Assembly: GCA_965112735.1 (NCBI GenBank)
Contig: OZ218963.1
Span: forward strand, 2,604,001-2,668,000
Reading direction: 5' to 3'
From: Phaeosaccion multiseriatum
Lineage: Eukaryota; Ochrophyta, other classes
Length of the DNA: 64,000 bases
The notes beneath the pieces were generated by a model. That model made no database searches, was not told the DNA's origin, and saw nothing but the letters and a program-made list of their open reading frames with translations. The translations under genes were made by a program, and so were the position numbers. Positions 9,662-21,480 of the stretch are shown here, piece by piece. Position 1 is the stretch's first letter; every line of letters starts with the position of its first letter.

Positions 9662-11184
9662 AATACGATGGACAACCGCAGCTCAAAGCCCTCAGGGATG
9701 GAAAACCAGGGACCCCCCTCCGCATGGACAGGACACCGCTACTCTAGTGTACTGGGGGATCCGACACGCCCTGCCAAGATGATCTCTACCCACCTCTGCC
9801 GCAGGCCCCCCGCCCTGGGGCCCATCGTCGCGGCTATCTATACCCCCCGCCAGTGCGACGCCTAATGCCCCTCCTCTGAGCCCCGTCAGGCACAGACTTC
9901 CCTGGACACCTCCGCCTGCTCCGGCTCCTGCTTGTGCTCCCGCTGACTTTACCCAAGCACCCGTCTGTGCAGTGGAAGCATTCACACATTGCCATTGTCT
10001 TTTCAAGCGAGTGAAATGGTACACACGTGTGCCCAATAGCTAAATATCCTACACACCGAGAGAGGGAGATCTAAAAGAAATGTATCCTACAAACAGGGAG
10101 AAGAAGAGCTTTTTTCCCCGGTCTTTCCTGTTCCAAGCTTTAGTTCCCCTCTCTCACCAGAGAATACCGACTGCCCCCGCGCCCTCGAAGGCCCAACCCG
10201 CCTCCTCCCACTTCTGTTGCTCCAACGTGAAAGGCAGGAGTTGCGCTGAAGCCGCAAACGCTGTAGCCGCAAACGCCGTAGCACAGCGCAAAAAGAGTTG
10301 ACCTGAAGGAGAGGGCGAGGGGGAGGCTTAAACAAGCAACATTAACGTGACTTAAACAGGACATCAACTGCAGCAACAGCAGAGAGAGGTTTGCATGCAG
10401 GAGCGAAGTCCGACTCACGCGAGGAGAACGAGTTGCTGTTGCTGTTTTCTTCTCCTGCTCAAGCAGTGCTGCTTGTGGCGTGGCTGGCCGCTCAAAGTGC
10501 CCAATCTCCGAAAGCCGCAAAAGAAATTACTCCTGTTTTCTTCCATTTTTCTTCACATCAGGGTCGGGGGCGGCGCGCCCATCAGGCCTCAAAAAGAGCG
10601 CAGATGTCGACTCTACATGGGTTGGTGATACACCCCCCCCTCTTTTCAGCTTTTCAGTCCACTACGTCCTGACACCTAGTACTACCCATGCCTTCCCCTC
10701 GAGCGCTCTCTCGCTCGGTCAGGCTAACTGCTAATACTTGTAATTGTTTATATTGTGTAAGGGGGGGTAAATGCGATTTCCAGGGGGTGCCAAAGCAGGG
10801 CAGGCAGACGCGTCTGCCTCGCCCTTACTCCCATCCACCCCGTTGGATTCCCGATAATCCCACTCGTCCCCCCGGGCCGGGCGGGTGGGGAAACTTTCGC
10901 TGTCGCTGCCGTCTCCTTCGCGCGGTGGACTGCTGGGCTGCTCCGCCCCTTCGCTGTCCTTCTCACCGCGCTGAGCTCTTCGGCACTTGCTACAACTCTT
11001 GCGACGCTGTGCTCGCGTCGCCTCCTCTTTTCACAGTTGTGACTGCTAAATTCTTGCTATACCCCGGTGGGGTGGGCGTCTTACGTGTCGAACGGGCCGC
11101 TAGGCCCCTTGCGTCGGTCGGCGCGGCGTACCCTTGCCTTCAACCATTTCTTGACTGTAACACTGTAACTGCCTATCCTCCCCG
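9662..11184. other. Intergenic stretch upstream of the PGP synthase gene
   Basis: No repeat family of this window is present and no open frame shows a recognisable domain. It should contain the promoter of the minus-strand gene below 9661, but I can name no element. Pyrimidine-rich runs and G runs (10751-10760, 10631-10640) are present. A small host exon could be missed here. Confidence 0.4.
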
Positions 11185-11429
11185 TGTTAAGCTGTGCCCA
11201 CAAGCTCTACAAAGGGTTTAGAGAATACTCCACAGGCTTTGTGCCAATGTGTGAAGCCTCCTATTATAATCTTGTAGCCTGCTCGTCGAGCGAGGTACCT
11301 TGTTGAATAAAAGAAAAGAAAGTGGAAGTCCAAAGGACATTCCAGAAAAGGGGTCCTGACACCAATACTGACATAGCCCTATTTTAACCCCGGGCAAGTA
11401 TCAATATCGACCTAGACCCAGACAGCACA
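11185..11429 (-). repeat. Putative 3' LTR of chromodomain gypsy C2
   Basis: Read on the minus strand it begins TGTGCTGTCTGGG just after a purine-rich tract, and ends in CACAGCTTAACA. That resembles the ends of the C3 and C4 LTRs (TTTAGCACA, CAGCTTAGCACA). Its 245 bp fits the C-lineage LTR size (about 250-282). There is no second copy to confirm the edges. Confidence 0.6.
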
Positions 11430-12012
11430 CTGCCTCCAAGGCGAGCTCGGGAGGGACTACCCTCAAGACTAAGCTTTACGTACAGCATCCTCAATGTCGT
11501 GAACGCGCAGCTCTCTTGCGTACCTTCTTCGTCGGCGGTCCTGAGCCTCGAGACAGAAACTCCCGAGCTCGACTGACAAGCTCCTGGTCTGGGAAGTTCT
11601 TAAGAAAGGTCTCCAAAAGGACAGGCACATCAGCCGCAAGCGTACGGATGGGCTCCATGCTGTTCTCCTCCGGCTCAAAGCCAACCCACTGAACTTGGAC
11701 GAGAAAGTCGCCACCCTCATCCTCGACGAGGTCGACGAATCTCTCCACAGTCCACAAGGGAGTGTCGTACTGGATCTGGGCGAGTGCGTCAGTGCTGACA
11801 CCAACACTCGCATCACAATAGTAGCGTAGCCGTGAAGCATGATCAGTGAAGCGCCTCTTCTTGCCAATCAGCTCCTCCACTTCATATACCATGGGGCTCA
11901 CCTCACAGATCACTCTGTAGGGCCCACTCCACACTCCACGCAGCTTGCTATGGGCCGAAACGTTGGCCATATTGACAAAGACACCAGGAACGAAGACGCC
12001 AGTGTGACCAAG
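11430..12012 (-). pseudogene. Chromodomain gypsy C2: integrase C-terminus and chromodomain, cut by X2
   Basis: The minus-strand frame 12012-11491 encodes the integrase C-terminal part with the lineage motif SKLRGVWSGPYRV, then a Lys-Arg-rich joint, then a chromodomain (VQWVGFEPEENSMEP) and a basic tail ending TGA. The corresponding parts of C1, C3 and C4 align by eye. It is severed at 12012, where the X2 LTR starts. The other half was not found in the window. Confidence 0.85.
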
Positions 12013-12207
12013 TGTCGAAACTACCGACAGCTAGCCTCAAAGCCAAGCTAGAGCAGAGCAGGAGCTGAAGCAAGCACCCGGAAGCCAGCCCACACGCAGG
12101 CTGCGCTTCCTTTCTTTTATTACTGATTTACCGTCTGTTGGCCCGTTTTCCGGCCGTTACACTACTGATTGGGTCCCCAAGGGACCCCAACTAGGCCACT
12201 TCTAACA
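12013..12207 (-). repeat. X-family LTR (3' LTR of X2)
   Basis: 195 bp, nearly identical to 5092-5286 in reverse orientation. The purine tract lies at about 12208-12225 as read on the minus strand, so this is the 3' LTR of the minus-oriented element X2. Confidence 0.95.
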
Positions 12208-12245
12208 TCCCCCTCACTACACCCCCGCCTCTTCCGCCAGCTCCC

Positions 12246-14073
12246 TCAGAAGCCGAGATGCGAGCGATAGAATTGCGTCTCGTGCGCCAGCCCGCTGCCC
12301 CACTTCTCATGTTGCCGCAGACGGATCGTGCTTTCCCGTTTAGACCTATGCCCTCTTTTGAAATTCACTCCTGGATCAAGGGCAGTGTGCGGAAGGGCGT
12401 TCTCGAACGCCTCTATGGCCTTGGCGTGTCCCCGCTCCAGTAACCACTCAGCCCATTCCCAGGTCTGGAAAGTGCCGCCGTCCGACACGGCCCACCGCAC
12501 GTTATACTCTCGCCGCAGTGGCAGCCCCGTGGCTTTGCGCCAGCGGAACTTCACAATCCTCGCCAGCGTGGGCACTTTCCCCTCACTCACCTCGTCCAGC
12601 TCTAAGCTACGCTGCTCCTGCATTGCGCTGGTAGCCCACTGAGGAGAGCACCAACGGATATGATACCTGGCGAACCCTTCCGGGAGACCGAAGGGCCGCT
12701 CGCTCACCCCATCGATGAACGGCTTCGTCAAATCTCTGTGGTACGCCCGTTGCAGCTGCTCCACACCATTGCCGCGCACCCGTTTCATAGACAGATACAC
12801 TGCGCTGCGCTGCATGACCTGATAGTGCTCTTCACTCACCCGCCCATGCTGAGCACAGTAGGCCCCCAGAGATGGCCAAGGCAAGACTGTATAAGGACCA
12901 TCCCACGAGTGCTGCAGAGCCTTGAGTTGCGCTGACGGGGGCCCTTCGAGTTCTTCCCCTTCTTGCTGGGCGGCGGCACCAGGACGATACAACATCACCT
13001 TGGTTCCGGGTCGCAGGGGCGTCGGCCAACGGCGTGAGGCGTTCTTCAGCTGCAATCTCCCGTGGTAGTCGCAGCGCCTCCCATTTACCACCGCCGCAGC
13101 CGCAGCCAGACGTGCCCGCAGTTCGTGGACCCATGCCGAGGCAGACGAAAACGACCCGTCCTCCACTAGCGCCGGAAGCATCGCCTGTAGAGGCACCGGG
13201 GGGTGCCGACCGAACAAGGCGTAGAATGGCGCCATCCCCGTGCTCTCCTGCGAGCGGCAGTTGTACGCATAGGTGAGCCCGGCGACGTAATCTGGCCACT
13301 GCTGCATCTGTGACTCCACGGTCGTCGCCAACATGTCCTTGATCGTGGCCATGAAGCGCTCCACCTGCCCATTGGCCTGTTGGTGCATCGGCGTCGTGAA
13401 CACTTGCGACGCCGATAGAACCCGCATCACATCGCCCATGAGCGCACTGGTGAACTGCGAGCCTTGATCACTCACCAGCACTCGGGGCACACCCAGGGTG
13501 GTGACGACATGCCGCACGAAGGCCCGAGCAATACCTTCCGCCGTATAGTCCTGTGCCCTCAAAGGCACCACCACTGTCCACTTCGTGAACCAATCCTGAA
13601 ACACCAAGAGGTACTCCTCACCGCCCATGCCCATAGGAAAGGGGCCAGCCACATCAGCGCCCATGACCGCCCAAGGTCCATCCACCTTGGAAATGGACGA
13701 CAGCGGCACAGGCTTTGGCTGCCGGCGAGGAGTCTTGCGTGTCTGGCACGCCAGACAGGAGCGGGCCCAATACAGCGCATGTGCATTCATCTTCTCCCAC
13801 CATACGCGCTCTTGCAGCGCGTCTAGCATACGTCCCGGGCCTTGGTGCCCACCTGCGATGGCATCGGTGTGGGCGGCATGCAGCAAGGCTGGCCGCATCT
13901 CCTTGGGCACACATACTTGTAGCCGAGTGTGCCGCACCCGCCACCGAAAGCCCCCAGGAGCCCACTTACGCATCAAGAGCCCGTCCTCATCCACAAAGAA
14001 CTCACCCCCACCTGCATCCACCACGCCGCCGGTGGGCCCAACCTGAACACGGCGACGGAGTGCTTCCAGCTCC
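12246..14073 (-). CDS. X2 Pol C-terminal part: integrase and chromodomain-like tail
   Basis: Open from the hairpin cluster at 14074 to a TGA at 12246. It encodes the integrase zinc finger, the D,D(35)E core and the tail, nearly identical to X1 residues from about 1078 on. Differences are scattered substitutions, for example in the basic stretch before the C-terminal TIRLRQH block. It is intact in itself but disconnected from the upstream half by the 1,064-bp insertion, so it is a gene fragment. Confidence 0.9.
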
Positions 14074-14162
14074 TGTTAGAAGTCGTACTTTTGCTAGACT
14101 GATACCTGCCCTCTGAATTCAGACCGGGAGGTATCAGTCTAGCAAAAGTACGACTTCTAACA
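14074..14162. repeat. H1 hairpin terminus, 89 bp
   Basis: Nearly perfect palindrome. The 34-bp arm starts TGTTAGAAGTCGTACTTTTG and its reverse complement closes the unit at CTTCTAACA, with a 21-bp centre containing CTGAATTCAG. The first ten bases equal those of the X-family LTR (TGTTAGAAGT). Full, half or damaged copies recur at 15049, 27618, 36269, 44325, 44579, 44849, 46245, 46775, 56772 and 57302. Confidence 0.93.
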
Positions 14163-14699
14163 AGACCGTTGCTAGAAGACGAACCCCCCCCCCCACCGCA
14201 CGTAGTGGAGAGAAGTAACTCGCAGTCTGAGAATCAGCATCATGGGCCAGCAAGCTGGTAACAGTTTTCGCCGAAAAATACGCTTTTCAGAGGGCAGGTA
14301 TCAGTCTAGCAAAAGTACGACTTCTAACAAGGCTAGTTGTGAGTTCGAACCTTAGCTGTCGCTTGTGAAAAAGCGTATTTTTCGGCGAAAACTGTTACCA
14401 GCTTGCTGGCCCATGATGCTGATTCTCAGACTGCGAGTTACTTCTCTCCACTATGTGCGGTGGGGGGGGGGGGGTCGTCTTCTAGCAACGGTCTTGTTAG
14501 AAGTCGTACTTTTGCTAGACTGACACCTCCCGGTCTGAATTCAGAGGGCAGGTATCACTCGCTAGTTGTGAGTTCGAACCCTAGCTGTCGCTTGTGAAAA
14601 AGCGTATTTTTCGGCGAAAACTGTTACCAGCTTGCTGGCCCATGATGCTGATTCTCAGACTGCGAGTTACTTCTCTCCACTATGTGCGGTGGGGGGGGG

Positions 14700-15019
14700 T
14701 GTTACGACGCGTTTGGATAATACTGAAGGCATATTGGGATGCCTTATATCGTAACAAAAGAGGGGTTCGAGTCCTACCTGAGGAAAGAGAAAAAAAAAAT
14801 AATATGATGTTTCCCGAGGGGGGTTCCCAAGGAGATACCAGAGGGTCGTACCCTGTTGAAAAAAGCACGTGAAAACTGGTGGGATAAACAAAGGGACAGT
14901 ATTTAGGGACGAACGTGTCGGTAGCGCCAACCCCCCGGTGCGAAGGTGTAGGGCTCAAGGAACCCACCTAGGCGTTTGGATAATACTGAAGGCATATTGG
15001 GATGCCTTATATCGTAACA
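14700..15019 (+). mobile_element. H3 short element with 57-bp terminal repeat, inside an H1 G-run
   Basis: Terminal repeat 14700-14756 begins TGTTACGA and ends TCGTAACA, with an inner AAGGCAT/ATGCCTT stem. Its last 48 bp recur at 14972-15019. The internal region opens with GGGGTTCGAGTCC, a very good tRNA B-box/T-arm match. The element sits inside the poly-G of an H1 internal region, with G-run on both sides, so the target duplication (GGGG) is ambiguous. The second repeat lacks the first 9 bp. Confidence 0.7.
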
Positions 15020-15137
15020 GGGGGGGGTTCGTCTTCTAGCAACGGTCTTGTTAGAAGTCGTACTTTTGCTAGACTGATACCTCCCGGTCTGAATTCAGAG
15101 GGCAGGTATCAGTCTAGCAAAAGTACGACTTCTAACA

Positions 15138-17556
15138 CTCCGCATCAGCCCGCTGCGCACGCACCCACCACGCGGCCTCGACATGCAGACTGCCACCCAA
15201 AGCTCCAGCCGCTCGTCTGTGCGCCGCGGCAGCAGGCACCGTGCCTGGTAGAGACCACCCAAACTGTCGCTCTGCCTCTCGTCGATGCCCATCAAGCTCG
15301 CGCTGCAAGGTGGACTCCTGCTCCACCGGCTCCTTGGAAACTGAATCCACTGCATCCTCAGCTTCATTATCCACTGCATCCGCAGCTTCATTACCTGCAT
15401 CCCCCGCTTCTTCCGTGACCAGTAGATCTGCCGTACCAGGCTCCGACGGCGACTCCGCAGCAGGCGGCTCCCCAGGGGGGGTGATGCGGCCCTCCTCCGT
15501 AACAAGCTCCTCACCCTCGGTGGCACCAGCAACGGCAGCTGGACACACCTCCGCGGGCAGACGAGACGCATCCTCCTCAAGCTCGGCCTCCCATGCAGCC
15601 CACGCATGAGCGGCCGCGGCACCCGTTTGCTGAGCCTCCGCTGGTGTGCACATCGAGAAGTAGTCACGCGACACCTGACGGACTTGCTTCCATGGCAACT
15701 CGATCATGGTATCTAGGTGACTGGCCAACGCGCCCACCACCTTCCGCTGGCGCTTATATGTCCGCGTGAACCGCTCCACCATCTGCATCATTGTCTCCCA
15801 CGAGCACTGCAGTTTGAATTGCAGTTTGGCCAGGTCGAATACCTCCAACGTCTTGGAGTGGACACCAAAGATGTAGAGCGGTGATACGTGGTCGCGATCG
15901 CCCCAATAACCAACCGCGGCCTGCATGAACCTGCCGACTTGCATCTCCTCCTGCTCCGCAGGGGTGTGAGCAGGGCTCATCGCGCTAAGCTCCACCCCCG
16001 GGCCACCATAAACGAACGGCACACACTCCGCCATGCGAGGCCAGAGGCGGAGGAGCGCCGCAGCGTCAGCAAACGCGTACTCCCGTTGAGCGGCGGACAG
16101 CGGCCGCTTCGTCCAGTCGGTGGCCCGCTCCTCCTTGCTAAGGTGTTGCTCCAAAAACATGCTGACAAGGTCCTGGAGTCCGATGAACTGAGTATGTTCG
16201 GGGCACACGCGCTTAAAGAGGTCACTGGTGTCCACCAAGTTGACGATGTGCTGGACATGCTCCGCGAGCTCCGGCCATCGGCCCAGGGCACGTTGGTCGT
16301 GACTCCAGTGGTGAGCCAGCTTCACAATCGAGGGTTCGGCCCACAGGTCCCGCAACGCTTGCGCCAGTACCATCATACCCCCCGCCTTCTGAAGCGCGTC
16401 TAGATCAATCAAGAGCCCATAGTCACGCGCCACATCCGGCAGCGGCCCAACCTGCACGGCCAATTGCAGCAGCGACGCGCGCCGTCGGTGACGCGCCCAC
16501 TCCGAATCCATAGCGACCACTTTGGCTGTGCGCAACTGAGTCGATAGAGCCTGCAAGTGCCTCGGCGTAGACACGTACGTGCACCTCGCTGCGGAAATGT
16601 GGCTCACAAATGGCGACATCTGACCCCGCTGCCAGGCGTCTATCACCGCCTTCTTCACACCCAGCTGAGGTGCTCGCGTAGGCTGCCATCCACATTGCTG
16701 GAGACGCTGTGTCCAAGCACGCCGAGCAGTACCCCTGCGTGACTGCGTCGCCGCCAAGTCCACCTCTGCAGTCTGCCAGGCTTGTAGGGCCTCCGCTCCG
16801 CTCTGCTGCTGGTGGTGGCACCGTTGCTGCTGTTGCTGGGCCGTCACGGCAGGCACAGGAATAGGAAGGCGTGTGTCGGCTTCGCCCTGCAGCTGTTGCG
16901 CCACTGCGAGAAAGCGAAGCAGTGCGCCCTCCGTGGGCTCCTCCCAATGAAGGCTGCACTCGTCCCCTACCATCTCCACCAGGTTCAACTGCACCCCCAT
17001 CGAAGCACACCAGGTGTGCAAGGGCGACGGCCACTCGCACGCAACCATGGCCAAGTCTACCCCCGCATGCGTCTCCCACTCCTGCACCGGAAGCGCGTTG
17101 CGAGAGAGGCAGTCAGGCACCACCATTTGCTTCCCGGGACGATGCACAAACTGCAAGTGGTGCGTAGAGAGCCGCTCGTACCATCTGAACAGCTTGGAAT
17201 TGGTATCCTTGTGCCCAGCCAACCACAACAAGGGCTGATGGTCCGTCACCACTGTGGTGGGGTAGTGGCAGATGTACATGGCCAGTTTACGCACACACCA
17301 CACCACTGCCAGCAGCTCTAGCTCCGTGCTGCTCAGTCGCGCCTCCGTCTCCGTGGTAGCCCGACTGATGAACGTCACCACACGCTCCTCCCCGGTCGCA
17401 TCGTTCTGAGAGAGCACTCCTGCTAACCCTTCCGTCGAGGCATCGGTGCTCAGGGTGAAAGTCGTCGCTGGCCCGTACTCCGGAAAAGCCAGTGCAGGGA
17501 AAGACAACAAGTCGGCAACGAGTCCATCCCAAGCTGCATCGTGCGAGGCATTCCAG
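15138..17556 (-). CDS. X2 Pol middle part: RNase H, exonuclease, acidic linker
   Basis: Minus-strand frame from the frameshift near 17557 to the hairpin cluster. It contains RNase H, the polyQ linker, the complete DEDDy exonuclease (DSE, HD and YAFAD motifs all kept) and the acidic Glu/Ala linker. The linker carries a short in-frame duplication (EAADAVD/EAEDAVD) absent from X1. The exonuclease core differs from X1 only at conservative positions. Confidence 0.88.
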
Positions 17557-20500
17557 GCGCGGTGCTCACGTCGACGCCCTTACGCAGCAGCCCATTGAGA
17601 GGCCGCACTTTGCGCGCAAACTCCGGAATGAAACGGCGAAAGTAGCTGAGCATGCCAATGAAACGCCGCACCTGCTTAACTCGATTGACGCCGCCATCCT
17701 TCGCAAGCAACCTCAACGGCTTGACCAGCTCTTGCACCGCCGCATGCTTGGCCGGGTCTGTGCGCACCCCATTCTGATCCAGCAAATGCCCGCAGAACCG
17801 CACCTCCGGTGCACCCAATACAGCCTTACTCGGCTCCAACTTGAGCTTGTGCTCCACCAACCGCGCAAGCACAGCATCCAAATGCTCCAGATGCTGCTCA
17901 ACCGTAGCCGAAAACACAGCAATATCGTCCACAAAGCATGCCACATGCTCCTGAAGCCCCTTGAGCACCTTATTCATAAGCCGCACAAAGACTGCAGGCG
18001 CATTCTTCGCGCCCTGCGGCATCACTCGCCAAGCGTAAGTACCACTGTGGCACACAAAGGTGGATATGTCCTCTTCCGCTGCTGATGCCATCGGCACATT
18101 GAAGTAGCCCGACATGATGTCCATCACCGAGAACACCTTGGAGCCATGCATCTCTGCCAGCAGATCATCAATCACCGGCATCGCAGGGGCCTCCGTGCGA
18201 CACGCATCATTCAGCTGAGACAAGTCACACGTCATACGTACCACAGGCGTCCCATCCTCATGACACTTGGTTTTGCCAGCTGCGTCCGTCTTCAAGACCG
18301 CCATCAGCGGAGTGGCCCAGCTGGAAGTGCTGGGGCGAATGATGGCAGCCGCGAGAAGCTTGTCAATCTCAATTTCAATCCCCCGCCGCAAATGGGGAGG
18401 ATACCGTCGAGCGGAGCTCCGAATGGGCTGCTGATTCGCATCCTTCAGTCCCCACTCAAAGAAGAGAGTATCCGTCCGACCGTAGTCACCAGGCCTCTGA
18501 CAGAATGCTTGCGACCGAGCGCGAAGGATCGCCACCAGTCCCCAGCGTTGCACCTCCGTCCAGGCACCGTCGCCAATCGTGATAGCGTGCAGGGGCGACG
18601 GTAGCTCCCTGAGCCAGAACTGAGCCCGCTCCGTAGTGAGCTTGGCACGGCGCCGCTGCTCCACCACAAGCTCTCCTGCATCCCACGACTCCACTCCACC
18701 ACCAAGACAGCGACTCTCCTGCAGCACCGCTCGCAATTGGATAAGGAGCAGCAGCGCATTGGTCATATCCTGCTCCACCTTCTCCTGCTGCTGTAATGGG
18801 CGACTAGACCACAACGACAAGAGCTGTTGGGCCCATGCGGCCACAGCAACGTCCCCAACGCCGCTCAGACCCGTGCCAGCGGCTTGGTGTACATGGGGGC
18901 GCAGGAGCAGTAGCGCGGTCACAGCCCCTTCCTCTGCCGCAACCAAGCACTCGCGCAGACGTCCATACACTCGCTCTGACAGGTGAGGATACCACTCCTT
19001 GATCAACTGCACTCCTGCCATCAGAGTCCCACCGGACGTGTCACTCTGGCTACCGAGTCGCAAGGCACCATCCGCATCCAGTACCCACCCATCACCGCGT
19101 AGGTCAGTCAATGATGTGCCCACCGCCGCCGACGATGAACCTGCCTCGGACCGTAGTGGCGGTTCCTCCGACGCCACTGACGATGCCGCCCCTGGCGCAG
19201 GCCTGCTGGTGGAATCATCAGCCACCGCCACGTGGTGGACCTGCAGTGGGCCTGTACGAGGCGGTCGGAGCTCCTGCAACTGTGTCTGACGGCGTCGCGC
19301 TACCGCCGCCGGAGCCACCTGCTGCTGTACCGCATTGGACCGCTGAACCTGCTGAGCTGCCGACGAATCCGCTCGCTTAAAGAGCTCTTCCCGCTGGGCC
19401 TTGTGCCGTCGCTGCAATGCCCACTGGCGTTGCTGCCGTGCCTGCTGCTGTGCCGCTTGTAACCGCTTGGCCTGCTGCGTTGCCAACCATGCTGCTGTCT
19501 CCTCCTTCGAGTCCACTCGTGGTGTGTCAGCTCGTCTGGCCGGCACTCGCACTGTCCCCCCCCAGGAGGACGCCAAGGGCACTCGACGCTCCCGCGGCAC
19601 CGGTCGTTGCCCCAAGTCGCTCCCCCAAGCGAGACGAAGCCCTCGGTGATGCCAGGCGCAGGAGCCGTCAGCGCACAGCTCCCGTCGCAGCGGCAAAACT
19701 TGTCGTCGCACTTGCTCATGGCGCTCCAACACTGCTTGCCGATGAACCTGGTCCCACAGCACAGGAGACTCCACAAGCATTGATGCCACTCTCCGACGTT
19801 GCCGCTGCAACCGCCCAGCACCCACTCGACTCTGCCGACACTGACTCCCCTTCTTGCCGCTGCGCTGCAAATGCTGAAACCGGGCCTTCACTGCCGGCTG
19901 AGGCACCAGAGTCGATGGCACCCCCACCTCAGTCCGTGGGTGCGTCAGGGCCTGCACCTGCACAGCTTGCAGCGGAAGCGCCGTAGCCCCCAGCTCAGCC
20001 TCCTCTGGTACCACCGAGCAGCGAACTACAGGCCCCTGCGGTGGGTACCAGACCGGCTCAGCTCCTGCTTCAGATTCAGCCGGCTGCGGCGACGCCTCCT
20101 CCTCCACCACAGACTCAACCGCCTCCCGCGCCTTGGACCATGGCAGCCTGCGCTTCATCACACGCCTCACCATCCCGCCAAGAACACCAAGCCAGGAGGA
20201 GGGGGCCGCTGCAGTCTCCGGCACGGTATCTGAAGAAGCCGGCTCAGCGAGCATGAGCGCGGCCACCTCAGCGCTCGCCTCCGAGTCGAGCAAGCAAGAA
20301 GCCGTGCCGATGACCTGCCCAGGAACGACCACAATGACCTGATTGTGGTGGTTCTGCACTGTGATTCGGTAACTCTGCCCCCCAGCATACACACCATCTT
20401 TGTGCGCCACTAGAACCTGCTCGTGCTCCAGCCACCATAGAACGTCCGTCTCTGCCGCCAAGTGTCCGTGAGCGCCCAGCTCCACCACCGCCTGGACACC

Positions 20501-20712
20501 CTCAACGATACCCGTAAGCTCGAGGAGAAGGGACCCCGTCTGTCCAGGTCCCAAGCTCAAAGCCTCCACAGCACGTACCCCCCCAACAGCAGCGTTTGCC
20601 GTCCACCACTGCCAGCACTTGCACAGCCAAGGCATCGGACGGACGAGCATCCGACGTGGCCTCCTCCGAAGGAGTCGGAAGTACGTAGAGCTGCTTCGCA
20701 CGATGATCGACG
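17450..20712 (-). CDS. X2 Pol N-terminal part: post-protease linker and reverse transcriptase, frameshifted at the end
   Basis: A long minus-strand frame encodes a region after the protease (a block like QSYRITVQNHHNQVIVVVPGQ), a long Arg/Gln-rich linker, then the reverse transcriptase with FVDD. Near 17557-17562 two extra bases relative to X1 and X4 shift the frame just after the RT, so the product ends in about 45 unrelated residues. The upstream end is cut by element C3 at 20713. The linker is continuous here, which shows that a break near 56307 in copy X4 is private to that copy. Confidence 0.85.
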
Positions 20713-20994
20713 TGTGCTAAAGCTACGAACAGTACAGACCGCTCAGGGGTTTGGGCTAATATATGCCGCGTCTGTTGCGACGTCGGTGCCCGTATTGATA
20801 GTCTCTTTACTGCCCGCTGCTTCAAGCGTGGTCTCTTGTCTTGTACTTGGCAGTCTACAGGTCCCTTCGTTGCCACCTGGCACTTTCGGGACTCTCAGGT
20901 ACGTTGAGGCGGGAACTCTCTTTAGGACCGTTCTTATTTCTATAACCCCAGAACGTCCACCCGGAAACCGCAGGCGAGATGGTCCCTTATCACA
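20713..20994 (-). repeat. C3 3' LTR, 282 bp
   Basis: On the minus strand it begins TGTGATAAGGGACC and ends TTTAGCACA, preceded by the purine tract TTGGGGGTAG. It is nearly identical to the split copy at 23698-26528; one visible difference is CGCAGG versus CCCAGG. Confidence 0.93.
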
Positions 20995-21047
20995 CTACCC
21001 CCAAGCGACAGTCCGAGTCACTCGAGTGCTATAGTACCTGGTGTCTA

Positions 21048-21480
21048 CTACTTTCGTTTCTTCTTGGAACCACTGTCGCGTGATCCGCGTCTCTTGCGGG
21101 TCGCTGACTGTGCTCTCTGTGTTGACTGCTTGTCTGCAATCCCTTTGAGGTAGGCTCGGACTGCGCTGACTTTCTGCTTGTCCGGGTGACCATCCAGGTA
21201 TTGATTGAACTGCCTGGGGATGTCTGCCATCATAACCTCCACTGGCTCTTCGCTGTTCTCCAGCACCTCGAACCCTTTCCACTTGACTAACACATGCCAT
21301 GTGTCGTCAGCGTGTTGTACTACCCCCAGAAACTTGTCTACAACAAAGTCTCGTGTGGTGTACGAAATCTGCTTCAGTACCTCCGTCGTGAGACCGACAT
21401 CAGCGTCACAATAGTACCTCAGCCTGCTGATGTGAGCATCAAAGACTCGCTTCTTGCCCACTAGCTCCTCAACACGTCCA
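21048..21480 (-). pseudogene. C3 integrase end and chromodomain
   Basis: Minus-strand frame starting in the joint motif GKKRVFDAHISRLRYYC, through a chromodomain (VLVKWKGFEVLENSEEP) to a basic tail ending in RKRGSRDSGSKKKRK and TAG. It belongs to the same lineage as C1, C2 and C4. The upstream integrase is deleted, so it is a fragment joined at about 21480 to an unrelated part of the same element. Confidence 0.85.

Larger units (their letters stand above)
14074..15137. mobile_element. Hairpin-element (H1) cluster with nested H3, CTCC target duplication
   Basis: Insertion in X2 pol bounded by 4-bp repeats CTCC (14070-14073 and 15138-15141). It begins with an 89-bp H1 hairpin (14074-14162) and ends with another (15049-15137). 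Between them are two H1 internal regions in opposite orientations, further full or half hairpins (about 14289-14330, 14493-14558) and an H3 element inserted in the G-run of one internal region. No protein is encoded. The outer CTCC repeat shows that the block behaves as one insertion, or grew after one insertion. Confidence 0.85.

Noticed and set aside
10688-11221. 177-codon plus-strand frame as a host gene
   Set aside because: It is low-complexity and Cys/Pro/Arg-rich with no motif, and its end overlaps the putative C2 LTR.
14580-14660. A genuine tRNA gene at the TTCGA motif of H1
   Set aside because: Only T-arm-like sequence is present; no cloverleaf with D arm, anticodon arm and paired acceptor stem can be drawn.
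15241-17321. Several plus-strand frames of 100-170 codons across X2
   Set aside because: They are opposite-strand reflections of the high-GC pol and repeat identically in X1 and X4, where the sense strand has all catalytic motifs.
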